Positions 33,572-42,036 of a stretch of 64,000 nt of DNA are shown here, one piece after another. Within the stretch, counting starts at the first letter, position 1. The number at the start of each line of letters is the position of its first letter. The notes under the pieces are model-generated. The model saw only the letters and a program-made list of their open reading frames with translations. It was not told where the DNA came from and made no database searches. The stretch spans positions 186,001-250,000 of the forward strand of contig NZ_BDCM01000009.1 of assembly GCF_001613505.1 (NCBI RefSeq), in the 5' to 3' direction. Source of the DNA: Nocardia mikamii NBRC 108933 (GTDB taxonomy: Bacteria; Actinomycetota; Actinomycetes; Mycobacteriales; Mycobacteriaceae). Position numbers and translations under genes: made by a program.

Positions 33572-33718
33572 CTACTCCCGGCTCTCACCCTCAATGCGAT
33601 CTCGAATGTCCCTGACCGGCTTATCCTTTGGTGCTCGTGGGGGCCATATGCAGGCCGCGATGAACACCACCACCGGGATGGCGACAGCTATGACCAGCCC
33701 TCCCTCCCAGCCAGTCAT
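33572..33718 (-). CDS. 48-residue single-span membrane protein
   Basis: Small ORF whose ATG overlaps the stop of the preceding minus-strand gene (ATGA), with GGAGGGGTGGG directly upstream. It encodes MTGWEGGLVIAVAIPVVVF, continuing hydrophobic to about residue 25, then a charged tail (PPRAPKDKPVRDIRDRI...). This is a classic small bitopic membrane protein. Overlap with its neighbour argues that it is real and co-translated. Function unknown. The gap 33399-33571 between it and the converging Mct-like gene holds nothing I can identify. Confidence 0.6.
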   Translation of the reverse strand: MTGWEGGLVIAVAIPVVVFIAACIWPPRAPKDKPVRDIRDRIEGESRE

Positions 33719-34017
33719 CCCACCCCTCCAGCAGCCGACCAGCGCGCGAACGACAGGCGAGGCGTGACGATTTCAATGTCGGCGAGATGCATCACGTTGT
33801 TGATCGTCAACGGGTCGAGGTGTTCTGGGGTCGGAATGACTACGGCGTCCACATCGGCGGCGCGTACGCGGTCGACGAGTCGAACCGTCGGGTTGGCATC
33901 CCATATCAGCGCATAGCCGAGCCTCCGGCATAATCGGGACACTTGCGCCGAGTCCCAGTCGTACGCGGTACTGATCTCGGAATCCACCCACCCCAACGCA
34001 GTCGGTTGCCGCCTCAT
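33715..34017 (-). CDS. Resolvase-like small conserved protein
   Basis: 100-residue protein resembling the N-terminal Rossmann-like half of serine recombinases as found in a stand-alone actinobacterial family. Features are LGWVDSEISTAYDWDSAQVSRLCRRLGY, then VDAVVIPTPEHLDP and IEIVTPRLSFARW. The catalytic Ser context of resolvases is not evident and there is no DNA-binding domain, so it is probably not an active recombinase. It is the first gene of a two-gene unit with the 48-residue membrane protein and is divergent from the XRE-PLD gene. Base composition here is less GC-rich than in the flanking catabolic genes, suggesting transfer. Confidence 0.6.
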   Translation of the reverse strand: MRRQPTALGWVDSEISTAYDWDSAQVSRLCRRLGYALIWDANPTVRLVDRVRAADVDAVVIPTPEHLDPLTINNVMHLADIEIVTPRLSFARWSAAGGVG

Positions 34018-34149
34018 GTCTGGCCCGAATCCGTGTTCATATCAGTAAGGATCGGCTCTGACCTGGGACGTTGATACCCTCTTTCCAGGACGTTCAGGAC
34101 GTTTCGCATCTAGGATTCACGATGTCCCACAAAGCGAACAGGGGGTACG

Positions 34150-34926
34150 GTGAACGAAGCACTACGACGAGCCATGGCGAAGGCCGATGTATCCGAAACG
34201 GATTTGGCCGCAGCATGCAACGTCGACACCAAAACGGTTATGCGTTGGATAACGCATCCGACGCGGACACCACACTCGCGGCATCGCCTGACCGTGTGTG
34301 ACACCCTGGGAGTAGAGGAGGCTGATTTGTGGCCTTCGGCAGTGCGGGTGAGTCTGAAGACTGGCCCCGACCGAGAGATCGCGCAGGTGTGGCCATACCG
34401 ATCGGCAGCACCACAAACCCTCTGGCGCTCACTGATTCACGGCGCAAAAAATGAAGTTACGTTCGCCGGCTACACGAACTACTTCGTCTGGCTGGAGCAC
34501 GCGAACATGGGAAAGCTTTTGCTTCGCAAGGCATCCGACGGCTGCCGAATCCGATTCTTGATCGGCGACCCAGACAGTCGGGCCACTCGCGACCGGGAGG
34601 CAGAGGAAGATGTTCCGCTCACCCTCTCCACACGCATCGCCGTCACCGTGGGCGAGCTGACCAAGTTACGCGGAACCGACGGCATCGAAGCGCGTTACGG
34701 CACTGGTCACGTCAACCTGTCGGTCTTCCGATTCGACAACGACATGATCGTGACGCCGATCTTGGCACGTCATGTCGGCCACGACGCGCCTATGTTGCAT
34801 ATCCGACGTGAACAGAACGACGGCATGTTCGACCGTTTCGCCGAGCACGTAGAGGAATTGTGGTCGCGCGGACGCGACATCTGGGAGGAGATTGCCAACC
34901 ATGGGACGGATCGACTACGAGAATGA
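34150..34926 (+). CDS. XRE-type HTH protein with PLD-like C-terminal domain
   Basis: 258-residue protein. It has an N-terminal XRE helix-turn-helix (about 8-55: DLAAACNVDTKTVMRWI). A domain resembling the inactive phospholipase-D-like fold follows (EVTFAGYTNYFVW, GCRIRFLIGDPDS, VNLSVFRFDNDMIVTPIL). This combination is frequent in actinobacteria and usually lies next to a NUDIX gene, as here. GC content is visibly lower than the surroundings. It overlaps the NUDIX gene by 26 bp, so the two are coupled. Possible role in nucleotide or ligand sensing; unproven. Confidence 0.8.
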   Translation: MNEALRRAMAKADVSETDLAAACNVDTKTVMRWITHPTRTPHSRHRLTVCDTLGVEEADLWPSAVRVSLKTGPDREIAQVWPYRSAAPQTLWRSLIHGAKNEVTFAGYTNYFVWLEHANMGKLLLRKASDGCRIRFLIGDPDSRATRDREAEEDVPLTLSTRIAVTVGELTKLRGTDGIEARYGTGHVNLSVFRFDNDMIVTPILARHVGHDAPMLHIRREQNDGMFDRFAEHVEELWSRGRDIWEEIANHGTDRLRE

Positions 34927-35368
34927 CCCCAACGCACCGGAAGCGAACTCGCTGGTGCCGGCAGCATCAGTCGTCGTCGTGAACAACTCCGGGAAGATAT
35001 TGCTCCAACGCCGAGTGGACAACGGCATGTGGGCCCTCCCCGGCGGCAAAATGGAACTCGGAGAGTCCCTGGCCGAGTGCGGTATCCGAGAAACGAAAGA
35101 GGAGACGGGACTCGATGTCGAGATAGTCGGCATCGTCGGCACCTACACCAACCCTGCCCACGTATTCGCCTACGACGACGGCGAAGTGCGCCAAGAGTTC
35201 TCCATCTGCCTGTTGGGCAAGCCGGTCGGCGGAGCCCTCGCAGTTTCGGACGAGTCGCACGAGGTCTCCTGGTTCACCGCCGACGAAGTGGATCAACTGC
35301 CGATCGTCGACAGCATCCGCCGTCGCCTGGAAGACTGGCGTTCGGGTGCGTATCCCGCTATCCGATGA
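34901..35368 (+). CDS. NUDIX hydrolase
   Basis: 155-residue NUDIX pyrophosphohydrolase. The complete NUDIX box spans residues 49-71: G49, then E55, R63-E64-T65, E67-E68 and G70, matching GX5EX7REUXEEXGU. The ATG at 34901 has GGAGGAG about 8 bp upstream inside the end of the XRE-PLD gene. It would hydrolyse a nucleoside diphosphate linked to another moiety; specificity is unknown. The NUDIX/XRE-PLD pair forms the core of the lower-GC insert. The 203 bp up to the converging oxidoreductase hold only a weak CCGAA/TTCGG dyad. Confidence 0.9.
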   Translation: MGRIDYENDPNAPEANSLVPAASVVVVNNSGKILLQRRVDNGMWALPGGKMELGESLAECGIRETKEETGLDVEIVGIVGTYTNPAHVFAYDDGEVRQEFSICLLGKPVGGALAVSDESHEVSWFTADEVDQLPIVDSIRRRLEDWRSGAYPAIR

Positions 35369-35571
35369 TGCCTACAGCCGCCAATCCTCCTCTCTGACCG
35401 GCTATTCGAGATCAATGCGCAGCGAGAGCGCGTAATCCATGGGTCCCCGAGCAAAGAGCGGAGACCTGTCGGCGGGGGGCGGATCGGGCCACCGAATGTC
35501 CCTAAGCTTCGGACAGTCGTGCGTGGAATCAAATGCGCTGCAATCACAATGCGACGCGTCGCGGTGGCGCC

Positions 35572-36564
35572 CTATTCCTCGCTCATGGTGAACACGATCT
35601 TGCCCACGGCTGCACCGGAACGGAGGCGCGCGAGTGCACTGCCGTGCTCGGTCCACGATACGGTTCGGTCGACGACCGGGCGGATGGCGCCGCGGGCGAC
35701 GGCCGGGATGACCTCGGGCAGTAGCCCGGCGATGACGGCGGCCATCTCGTCGGGCCGGGTGAATCCGTACGAGACGCCGTGCACGGTGAGGTGGCGGTAG
35801 GACAGGTGGTCGAGATCGATCGTCGACACCGGCCCGTCGAGACGACCGATATTGACCACGTGCCCGTCGTGCCTGGTGGCGGCGAGGCACTGGGCGAATG
35901 CCTGTCCGGCGACGTGGTCGAGCACGACGTCTGCTCCTCGACCGCCGGTCGCGGCCAGAACGGCTTCGGTGAGGTCGGTGCCGGCGGCGACGACGACGGT
36001 GTCGACTCCGGCCTCGGAGAGCAGGGCGCGTTTGCCGGGCGTGCGTGTCGTGCCGATGACGTGTGAGGCGCCGAGGGCCCTGGCGATCTGAACGCCGATC
36101 AGGCCGATGCCTGCGGATGCTCCGGTGATGAGCACGCTCTGCCCTGCCTTGAACCCTGCCGCGGTGAGAGCGCCGTGTTCGGTCAGCAACCCCGTCGGCA
36201 ACGCGCAGCCCACGACTGGGTCGAGACCGGCGGGCCGGGGCAAGACGTGGCGGTGGTCGGCGACAACGTATTCGGCGAACGAATGCGGTGTCGATCCCAT
36301 CACCGCGTCGCCGATCTGCCAGGCATCGACACCGTCGCCGAGCGCGGTCACGGTTCCGGCGTACTCGAATCCGGCGACGAACTGCTCACCGTGACCGCCC
36401 TGCATGGGATCGGCCCGGTCCAGCATCGGGATGTCGCCGTTGTTCGTCGCCGCCGCCTGGTTGCGGATCAACACCTGCCCCGGCCCCGGCTGCGGAATCG
36501 GAACATCCTGCAGGCTCCAGTCCGGGCCGAGCCCGCCGACGAGCGCACGCATCATCTCCGGCAT
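35572..36564 (-). CDS. Quinone-oxidoreductase-like MDR dehydrogenase
   Basis: 330-residue zinc-free medium-chain reductase. It has the MDR N-terminal catalytic fold (PGPGQVLIRNQAAATNNGD, GFEYAGTVTALG) and the NADPH site LITGASAGIGLIGVQIA. The Cys ligands of zinc enzymes are absent. The ATG at 36564 has AGAGGAG about 7 bp upstream. It is a stand-alone gene on the minus strand between the lower-GC insert and the first acyl-CoA dehydrogenase, whose terminator lies just upstream. It may reduce an enone or quinone; not clearly tied to the cluster. Confidence 0.87.
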   Translation of the reverse strand: MPEMMRALVGGLGPDWSLQDVPIPQPGPGQVLIRNQAAATNNGDIPMLDRADPMQGGHGEQFVAGFEYAGTVTALGDGVDAWQIGDAVMGSTPHSFAEYVVADHRHVLPRPAGLDPVVGCALPTGLLTEHGALTAAGFKAGQSVLITGASAGIGLIGVQIARALGASHVIGTTRTPGKRALLSEAGVDTVVVAAGTDLTEAVLAATGGRGADVVLDHVAGQAFAQCLAATRHDGHVVNIGRLDGPVSTIDLDHLSYRHLTVHGVSYGFTRPDEMAAVIAGLLPEVIPAVARGAIRPVVDRTVSWTEHGSALARLRSGAAVGKIVFTMSEE

Positions 36565-36601
36565 CCCGATTCTCCTCTACGACTCGGCAACGAATACACG
36601 A

Positions 36602-36639
36602 AAGCCCGGTCGGGCTGCTTGCGGCTGCCGACCGAGCTT
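36602..36639 (-). terminator. Terminator after acyl-CoA dehydrogenase 1
   Basis: Arms 36602-36613 and 36628-36639 match at 11 of 12 positions. On the minus strand the stem ends in CTTTCG, 10 bp beyond the ACAD stop. Confidence 0.65.
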
Positions 36640-36648
36640 CCGTCGATC

Positions 36649-37812
36649 TCAGCCTCGGTCGGTCACCTTGTTGCGCGAGATCAACTGCGCCGCAATAACA
36701 TTGCGCTGGATTTCGTTGGTGCCCTCGCCGAGGATCATCAGCGGGGCGTCGCGGAAGTAGCGTTCGACCTCGTATTCCTTGGAGAAGCCGTAGCCGCCGT
36801 GCACGCGCATGGCGTCGAGGGCCACTTCCATGGCGGCCTCGGAGGCGAACAGTTTCGCCATGCCGGCTTCCATATCGGCGCGCAGGCCCTGGTCGATGCG
36901 GTCGGCGGCATCGGCGGTGAGCAGGCGCGCGGCCTGAACCTTGGTGACCATGTCGGCCAGGTGAATGCCGACGGCCTGATGCTGCCAGATCGGCTTACCG
37001 AACGATTCGCGCTGCTGGGCGTAGGCGGTCGCGTCGGCGAGCGCGGCCTGCGCCACGCCGACGGCGCGGGAGGCGACCTGCACGCGCCCGACCTCCAGGC
37101 CACGCATCATGTGGTTCCAGCCCACGCCGGGCGTGCCGCCCAGGATCGACGAGCTCGGCACGCGCATATTGTCGAAGACCAGCTCACAGGCTTCCACACC
37201 ACGGTATCCGAGCTTGGGCAACTTCTTCGAGATGATCATGCCCTCACCCGGCTCGACCAGCACCACGCTCATACCCTTGTGCGTGGGCGTGGCATCGCGG
37301 TCGGTGATGCACAGCAGGCCGATCAGGCCGGAGTGCGCCGCGTTGGAGATCCAGGTCTTGCTGCCGTTGATCACCAGATCGTCACCGTCGGCGCGCGCGT
37401 AGGTACGCATGCCCTGTAGGTCACTGCCGCCGCTGGGTTCGGTGAGCGCCATGGTCGCGCGGATCTCGCCGGTCGCCATCTTCGGCAGGAATGTCGCCTT
37501 CTGCTCGTCGGTGCCGAAGGTCCGCACCAGATACGAGATCACCGAATGGCCGCCGATCGCGCCGGCCATACTCATCCAGCCCCGTGCCAGCTCCTCGGTG
37601 ACTCGCGCGAAACAGGCTGTGCTGACCTCGATTCCGCCGAACTCCGACGGAACCAGCAGACCGAAACAGCCGAGCTCCTTCATCTCGTCGATCAGCTCAC
37701 CGGGGTAGATATCGTCGGCTTCGAACTCCCGCACCCGAGGCCGGACCTTCTCGTCGACGAACTTGCCGACCAGGGCAACGATCTCCTGCTCGTCAGGATT
37801 AAGGGTGGTCAT
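36649..37812 (-). CDS. Acyl-CoA dehydrogenase 1
   Basis: 387-residue FAD-dependent acyl-CoA dehydrogenase, which introduces a 2,3-double bond. It shows the middle beta-domain motif MALTEPSGGSDLQGM, KTWISNAAHSGL, and the C-terminal ILGEGTNEIQRNVIA that holds the catalytic-base Glu in the short/medium-chain position. AT box c lies about 47 bp before the start. It is transcribed separately from the thiolase behind it (same strand, 85-bp gap). Chain specificity cannot be read; a C5 or branched acyl-CoA is plausible from context. Confidence 0.92.
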   Translation of the reverse strand: MTTLNPDEQEIVALVGKFVDEKVRPRVREFEADDIYPGELIDEMKELGCFGLLVPSEFGGIEVSTACFARVTEELARGWMSMAGAIGGHSVISYLVRTFGTDEQKATFLPKMATGEIRATMALTEPSGGSDLQGMRTYARADGDDLVINGSKTWISNAAHSGLIGLLCITDRDATPTHKGMSVVLVEPGEGMIISKKLPKLGYRGVEACELVFDNMRVPSSSILGGTPGVGWNHMMRGLEVGRVQVASRAVGVAQAALADATAYAQQRESFGKPIWQHQAVGIHLADMVTKVQAARLLTADAADRIDQGLRADMEAGMAKLFASEAAMEVALDAMRVHGGYGFSKEYEVERYFRDAPLMILGEGTNEIQRNVIAAQLISRNKVTDRG

Positions 37813-37858
37813 CGTTCTCCTTCGCGCCGATGAGAGGTCGTCCGGACCGCATCAGCAA

Positions 37859-37876
37859 GAATTATATATTTTATTT
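37859..37876. promoter_or_regulatory. AT box c
   Basis: Run of A/T about 47 bp upstream of acyl-CoA dehydrogenase 1. On the minus strand it reads AAATAAAATATATAATTC and contains TATAAT in the orientation of the gene. Confidence 0.55.
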
Positions 37877-37897
37877 CCACAGCCTACAAGACGGCCG

Positions 37898-39124
37898 TCA
37901 GACCGCTTCCACGGTTGCTGCGAGTCCCTGACCACCGCCGATGCACATGGTGGCCAGCCCCTTGCCGCCGCCGCGGCGATGCAGTTCGTGCAGCAGGGTG
38001 GTCACCATCCGCATACCCGTCGCACCGATCGGATGTCCGAGCGAGATACCGGAGCCGTTGACATTGAGCCGATCGTGATCGCGCCAGCCCCAGCCTTCCA
38101 GCACCGCGAGCACCTGCACCGCGAACGCCTCGTTCAACTCGACCAGATCGAGTCCGTTCAGCAACTGCTGGGTGTCGATACCTTGGCGCGCAGCGAGTTT
38201 CGCGACCGCCGGCACCGGCCCGATACCCATCCGCGACGGATCGCAGCCCGCCGCGGCCCAGCCGTCGAGATATCCGATCGGGGTCAGGCCCAGCTCCTCG
38301 AGCCGGTCCTCGGCCACCACCAGGCAGGCCGAGGCGGCATCGTTCTGCTGGCTGGCGTTTCCGGCGGTCACCGTGCCGCCGGGCTGGATCGAGCGCAGCT
38401 TGGCGAGGGTTTCGGTGGTGCTGTCGGGCCGCACCCCCTCATCGGTGGCGAAGATCCGCGGCTCGCCGCGACGCTGCGGCACCGAGACCGGAACCACCTC
38501 GTCGTCGAACCGGCCGTTCTTCCACGCCGCCGCGGCACGCTGATGGCTGCGCGCGGCATAGGCGTCGGCGCTCTCTCGATCGATCTTGTAGTCGTTCGCC
38601 AGATTCTCGGCCGTCTCGATCATCCCGGAGATCCGGCCGAACCGTTCCTCCGGCTGCGACCGCTCGCGTCCCCGGTCGAGCCGATCATAGAGCGACACCG
38701 TGCCCGCGCGCGCACCCCAGCGCGTGGCGGTCGAGTAGTACTCGATCCGGCTCATCGACTCCACGCCGCCGGCCAGCACCACATCGGCGGCACCGGTCTG
38801 CACCATCATGGCGGCGGTCACCAGCGCCTGCAGCCCACCGCCGCAGCGCCGATCCAGCTGCATACCGGGCACACCGATCGGCAGCCCGGCGTGCAGCGCC
38901 ACCCAGCGGCCCACGCACGGCACCTCGGAGTTGGCATAGGACTGCGCGAACACCACGTCATCGATACGCTCGGGGTCGACGCCGGAGCGCGCGACCACCT
39001 CACGCACGACGGTCGCCGCCAGATCCTCCACCGCGACGTCGCGCAGGGCACCACCGAAGGTCCCCACGGGAGTCCGCAGCGGATCCACGATCGCGACTCG
39101 CCGCAGATATTGCTGTTTCGACAC
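37898..39124 (-). CDS. Thiolase (acetyl-CoA acyltransferase)
   Basis: 408-residue thiolase that would cleave 3-ketoacyl-CoA with CoA. The nucleophile Cys is in DRRCGGGLQA (about 94), with NEAFA, GHPIGATG and the second Cys in CIGGGQG; all three catalytic motifs are intact. The GTG at 39124 has GAGG about 5 bp upstream. It is divergent from acyl-CoA dehydrogenase 2, and AT box d lies in the shared 126-bp promoter region. It fits a beta-oxidation-like ending of the pathway that yields acetyl-CoA. Confidence 0.93.
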   Translation of the reverse strand: MSKQQYLRRVAIVDPLRTPVGTFGGALRDVAVEDLAATVVREVVARSGVDPERIDDVVFAQSYANSEVPCVGRWVALHAGLPIGVPGMQLDRRCGGGLQALVTAAMMVQTGAADVVLAGGVESMSRIEYYSTATRWGARAGTVSLYDRLDRGRERSQPEERFGRISGMIETAENLANDYKIDRESADAYAARSHQRAAAAWKNGRFDDEVVPVSVPQRRGEPRIFATDEGVRPDSTTETLAKLRSIQPGGTVTAGNASQQNDAASACLVVAEDRLEELGLTPIGYLDGWAAAGCDPSRMGIGPVPAVAKLAARQGIDTQQLLNGLDLVELNEAFAVQVLAVLEGWGWRDHDRLNVNGSGISLGHPIGATGMRMVTTLLHELHRRGGGKGLATMCIGGGQGLAATVEAV

Positions 39125-39203
39125 CGTTGCCTCACCTGTTCCGATCGTATTGGCTTGTGGCGGCCATCGGTCCGCCGCGCGTCCGATGACGCTTGCCTGG
39201 CAT

Positions 39204-39220
39204 ACATTTTATATAATATT
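39204..39220. promoter_or_regulatory. AT box d (ACATTTTATATAATATT)
   Basis: AT-rich element in the divergent thiolase/acyl-CoA dehydrogenase 2 region, 30-47 bp before the dehydrogenase start. TATAAT (39212-39217) points toward it. Confidence 0.6.
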
Positions 39221-39250
39221 CTTCGACCAGACCAGAGGACGGTGATCGAA

Positions 39251-40414
39251 ATGCCCGAGGTGGGCCCCGAGGACTTCAGCGCGATCCTCGCACACGTGCG
39301 CGAATTCGTTCGAACGAAGGTCGTGCCGCGCGAACAGGAGATCATGGAGGCCGACGCCATCCCCGACGACCTGCGCAAGCAGGCCGCCGAGATGGGACTG
39401 TTCGGCTATGCGATCCCGCAGCAGTGGGGCGGGCTCGGGCTGGATCTGACCCAGGATGTCGAGCTGGCGATGGAATTCGGCTACACCTCGCTGTCGTTGC
39501 GCTCGATGTTCGGCACCAACAACGGCATCGCCGGCCAGGTGCTGGTGAACTTCGGCACCGACGAGCAGCGCTCGCAATGGCTCGAGCGCATCGCCTCCGG
39601 CGAGGTGGTGGCCTCCTTCGCGCTGACCGAACCGGGCGCGGGCTCGAACCCGGCGGGTCTGCGCACGAAAGCCGTTCGCGACGGCGATGATTGGGTGATC
39701 GACGGCCAGAAGCGCTTCATCACCAACGCGCCGATCGCCGATTTGTTCGTCGTCTTCGCCCGCACCCGCCCCGCCGACGAATCCGGCCCGGGCATCGCGG
39801 TCTTCCTGGTTCCCGCCGACACACCCGGCCTCGAGATCGGCGTCAAGGACAAGAAGATGGGCCAGGAAGGCGCCTGGACCGCCGATGTGGTGTTCTCCGG
39901 GGTGCGCGTCCCCGCCTCCGCCCTGGTGGGCGGCTCGGAAGATGTCGGCTACAAGGCGGCGATGACCTCGTTGGCGCGTGGCCGCGTCCACATCGCCGCG
40001 CTCGCCGTCGGTTCGGCGCAGCGCGCGCTCGACGAATCGGTCTCCTATGCCGCCTCCGCGACCCAGGGTGGTCGCCCGATCGGCGAATTCCAGCTGGTGC
40101 AGGCCATGATCGCCGATCAGCAGACCGGTGTGATGGCCGGAAGGGCATTGGTGCGCGAGGCAGCCGCCCGCTACGTCAGCGGTGAGGACCGGCGCATCGG
40201 GCCCTCGGCGGCGAAGCTGTTCTGCACCGAAATGGTCGGCAAGGTGGCCGATCTGGCCGTTCAGATTCACGGTGGGACCGGGTATATGCGCGAGGTCCCG
40301 GTGGAGCGCATCTACCGCGATGTCCGGTTGCTGCGCCTGTACGAGGGCACCAGTGAAATTCAGCGCCTGATCATCGGCGGCGGGCTGATCCGCGAGGCAG
40401 GGAAGCGCACATGA
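39251..40414 (+). CDS. Acyl-CoA dehydrogenase 2
   Basis: 387-residue acyl-CoA dehydrogenase. Motifs are FALTEPGAGSNPAGL, KRFITNAPIADLFVV, the C-terminal QIHGGTGYMREVPVERIYRD, and LYEGTSEIQRLIIGG carrying the base Glu. The ATG at 39251 is used (GTG at 39242 in frame is an alternative). It heads a five-gene plus-strand operon: CitE-like lyase (ATGA overlap), SDR, FAS1-like hydratase, MaoC. Position in this operon suggests a C5 or branched dicarboxyl-CoA substrate, but a simple short-chain acyl-CoA cannot be excluded. Confidence 0.92.
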   Translation: MPEVGPEDFSAILAHVREFVRTKVVPREQEIMEADAIPDDLRKQAAEMGLFGYAIPQQWGGLGLDLTQDVELAMEFGYTSLSLRSMFGTNNGIAGQVLVNFGTDEQRSQWLERIASGEVVASFALTEPGAGSNPAGLRTKAVRDGDDWVIDGQKRFITNAPIADLFVVFARTRPADESGPGIAVFLVPADTPGLEIGVKDKKMGQEGAWTADVVFSGVRVPASALVGGSEDVGYKAAMTSLARGRVHIAALAVGSAQRALDESVSYAASATQGGRPIGEFQLVQAMIADQQTGVMAGRALVREAAARYVSGEDRRIGPSAAKLFCTEMVGKVADLAVQIHGGTGYMREVPVERIYRDVRLLRLYEGTSEIQRLIIGGGLIREAGKRT

Positions 40415-41265
40415 CCGCAGCCCGACACGATTCACTCGGCGTGGCGACCGGATCCGCGGCGGTCGACACCGCAGCGACATGGTTGTTCGTGCCCGGTGAC
40501 CGACCGGACCGGTTCGCCAAAGCGCAGACGGCCGGCGCGGATCTGGTCGTGCTGGACCTCGAGGATGCGGTCGCGCCCGATCGCAAGGACGAGGCGCGTG
40601 ACTACGTACACCAATGGCTCGCCGGCGGAAACCGGAGTGCGGTGCGCATCAACGCGGCCGGAACCCAGTGGTACGCGGACGATCTCGCCATGCTGGCGCA
40701 ACACCGTGCCATCGTGATGATCCCCAAGGCCGAGGAGCCCGGCGCGCTGCTGAATGCCGCAGCGGGACTGGACTCCCCTCTCTTCATCGCGCTGATCGAA
40801 ACCGCGCGCGGTGTGCTGAACGCGGCGGCGCTCGCCGAGACCCCCGAGGTCCGACGCCTCGCCATCGGCACATTCGACCTGGCCGCCCAACTCGGCATCG
40901 ACCCGGCCGACCGCGAAGCACTGGCGGCCGCTCGCAGCGCCCTGGCGCTCGCCTCGGCGGCGGCCGGCCTGTCCGGGCCGATCGACGGTGTCACCGGCAG
41001 TATCGACGAACCCGAGATCCTGATCTCGGACGTGAACTACGCCCGCCGCCTCGGATTCGCGGGCAAGCTCTGCATCCATCCCCGGCAGGTGGTGACGGCG
41101 GCTGCCGCGCTGCGTCCGAGCGCCGACGAAATCCGCTGGGCCACTTCGGTGGTGGAGGCGACCACGGCCGAGGGCGTCGCCGCCCTCAACGGGCAGATGA
41201 TCGACAAGCCAGTCGTGGATCGCGCCCACCGCATCCTGCTACAGGCGGGCACTCCCCGCTCCTGA
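40411..41265 (+). CDS. CitE-type CoA-ester lyase 1 (malyl/citramalyl-CoA lyase candidate)
   Basis: 284-residue HpcH/HpaI-CitE aldolase, a TIM barrel that splits or forms beta-hydroxyacyl-CoA esters such as malyl-CoA or citramalyl-CoA. It shows TWLFVPGDRP (23-32), VVLDLEDAVAP (47-57), the metal-binding Glu in LIETARGV (128-135) and GKLCIHPRQV near 220. The start overlaps the acyl-CoA dehydrogenase stop by 4 bp. In this operon it would perform the final cleavage to acetyl-CoA plus a 2-oxo acid, such as pyruvate from (S)-citramalyl-CoA. A second, divergent CitE homolog is at 44331. Confidence 0.85.
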   Translation: MTAARHDSLGVATGSAAVDTAATWLFVPGDRPDRFAKAQTAGADLVVLDLEDAVAPDRKDEARDYVHQWLAGGNRSAVRINAAGTQWYADDLAMLAQHRAIVMIPKAEEPGALLNAAAGLDSPLFIALIETARGVLNAAALAETPEVRRLAIGTFDLAAQLGIDPADREALAAARSALALASAAAGLSGPIDGVTGSIDEPEILISDVNYARRLGFAGKLCIHPRQVVTAAAALRPSADEIRWATSVVEATTAEGVAALNGQMIDKPVVDRAHRILLQAGTPRS

Positions 41266-41289
41266 CGTCCCGATGAAACGGAGTCCGAC

Positions 41290-42036
41290 ATGTCCCAACC
41301 CTTGCTGCACAACCGCACCGCCGTCATCACCGGCGCCGCCCAGGGCATCGGCTATGCCATCGCGGAGACGTTCATCGCCGAGGGCGCCCGGGTCGTGCTG
41401 GGCGACCTCGATGCCGACACGGTGAAGCAGGCCGCCGAACGCCTCGGCGGACCGGACAAGGCCATCGGCGTCCGCTGCAACGTCACCGAATCCGCCGATG
41501 TCGATGCCCTGCTGCAGGCCGCCGTGGACACCTACGACAGCCTCGACATCATGGTCAACAACGCCGGTATCACCCGTGACGCCACCATGCGCACCATGAC
41601 CGAAGAGCAGTTCGACCAGGTCATCTCGGTGCACCTCAAGGGCACCTGGAACGGCACCCGCAAGGCGGCGGCGATCATGCGCGAGCGCAAACGCGGCGCG
41701 ATCGTGAACCTCTCGTCGCTGTCGGGCAAGGTCGGACTGGTCGGGCAGACCAACTACTCCGCCGCCAAAGCCGGAATCGTCGGGCTGTCCAAGGCGGCCG
41801 CGAAAGAGGTGGCCCACCACGGCATCCGGATCAACGCCATCCAGCCGGGCTTGATCCGTACCCCCATGACCGAGGCCATGCCGGAGAAGGTGTGGGAGCA
41901 GAAGATGGCCGAGATCCCGATGGGACGCGCCGGTGAGGTTAGCGAGATCGCCTCGGTGGCACTGTTTCTCGCCTCCGATCTGTCGTCGTACATGACCGGC
42001 ACCGTGCTCGAGGTCACCGGCGGAAGGTTCATGTAG
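41290..42036 (+). CDS. SDR-family dehydrogenase (FabG-like)
   Basis: 248-residue SDR with TGAAQGIG near 15-22, NNAG near 91, catalytic Ser in NLSSLSG and YSAAK near 156-160. VTGGRFM closes the protein. It is the third gene of the acyl-CoA dehydrogenase 2 operon, and its stop shares a base with the GTG start of the following hydratase gene. Likely a 3-hydroxyacyl-CoA dehydrogenase in the pathway; 3-oxoacyl-ACP reductase is the generic family name. Confidence 0.9.
   Translation: MSQPLLHNRTAVITGAAQGIGYAIAETFIAEGARVVLGDLDADTVKQAAERLGGPDKAIGVRCNVTESADVDALLQAAVDTYDSLDIMVNNAGITRDATMRTMTEEQFDQVISVHLKGTWNGTRKAAAIMRERKRGAIVNLSSLSGKVGLVGQTNYSAAKAGIVGLSKAAAKEVAHHGIRINAIQPGLIRTPMTEAMPEKVWEQKMAEIPMGRAGEVSEIASVALFLASDLSSYMTGTVLEVTGGRFM

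Noticed and set aside
35497..35515. TGTCC-N9-GGACA dyad between NUDIX and oxidoreductase genes
   Set aside because: Spacing is 9 instead of 8, the AA/TT inner bases differ and it lies 3' of both flanking genes, so it is not another site of the TGTCCAA regulon.
39209..40480. Long frame antisense to acyl-CoA dehydrogenase 2
   Set aside because: Mirror of a confident acyl-CoA dehydrogenase; no motif or ribosome site of its own.
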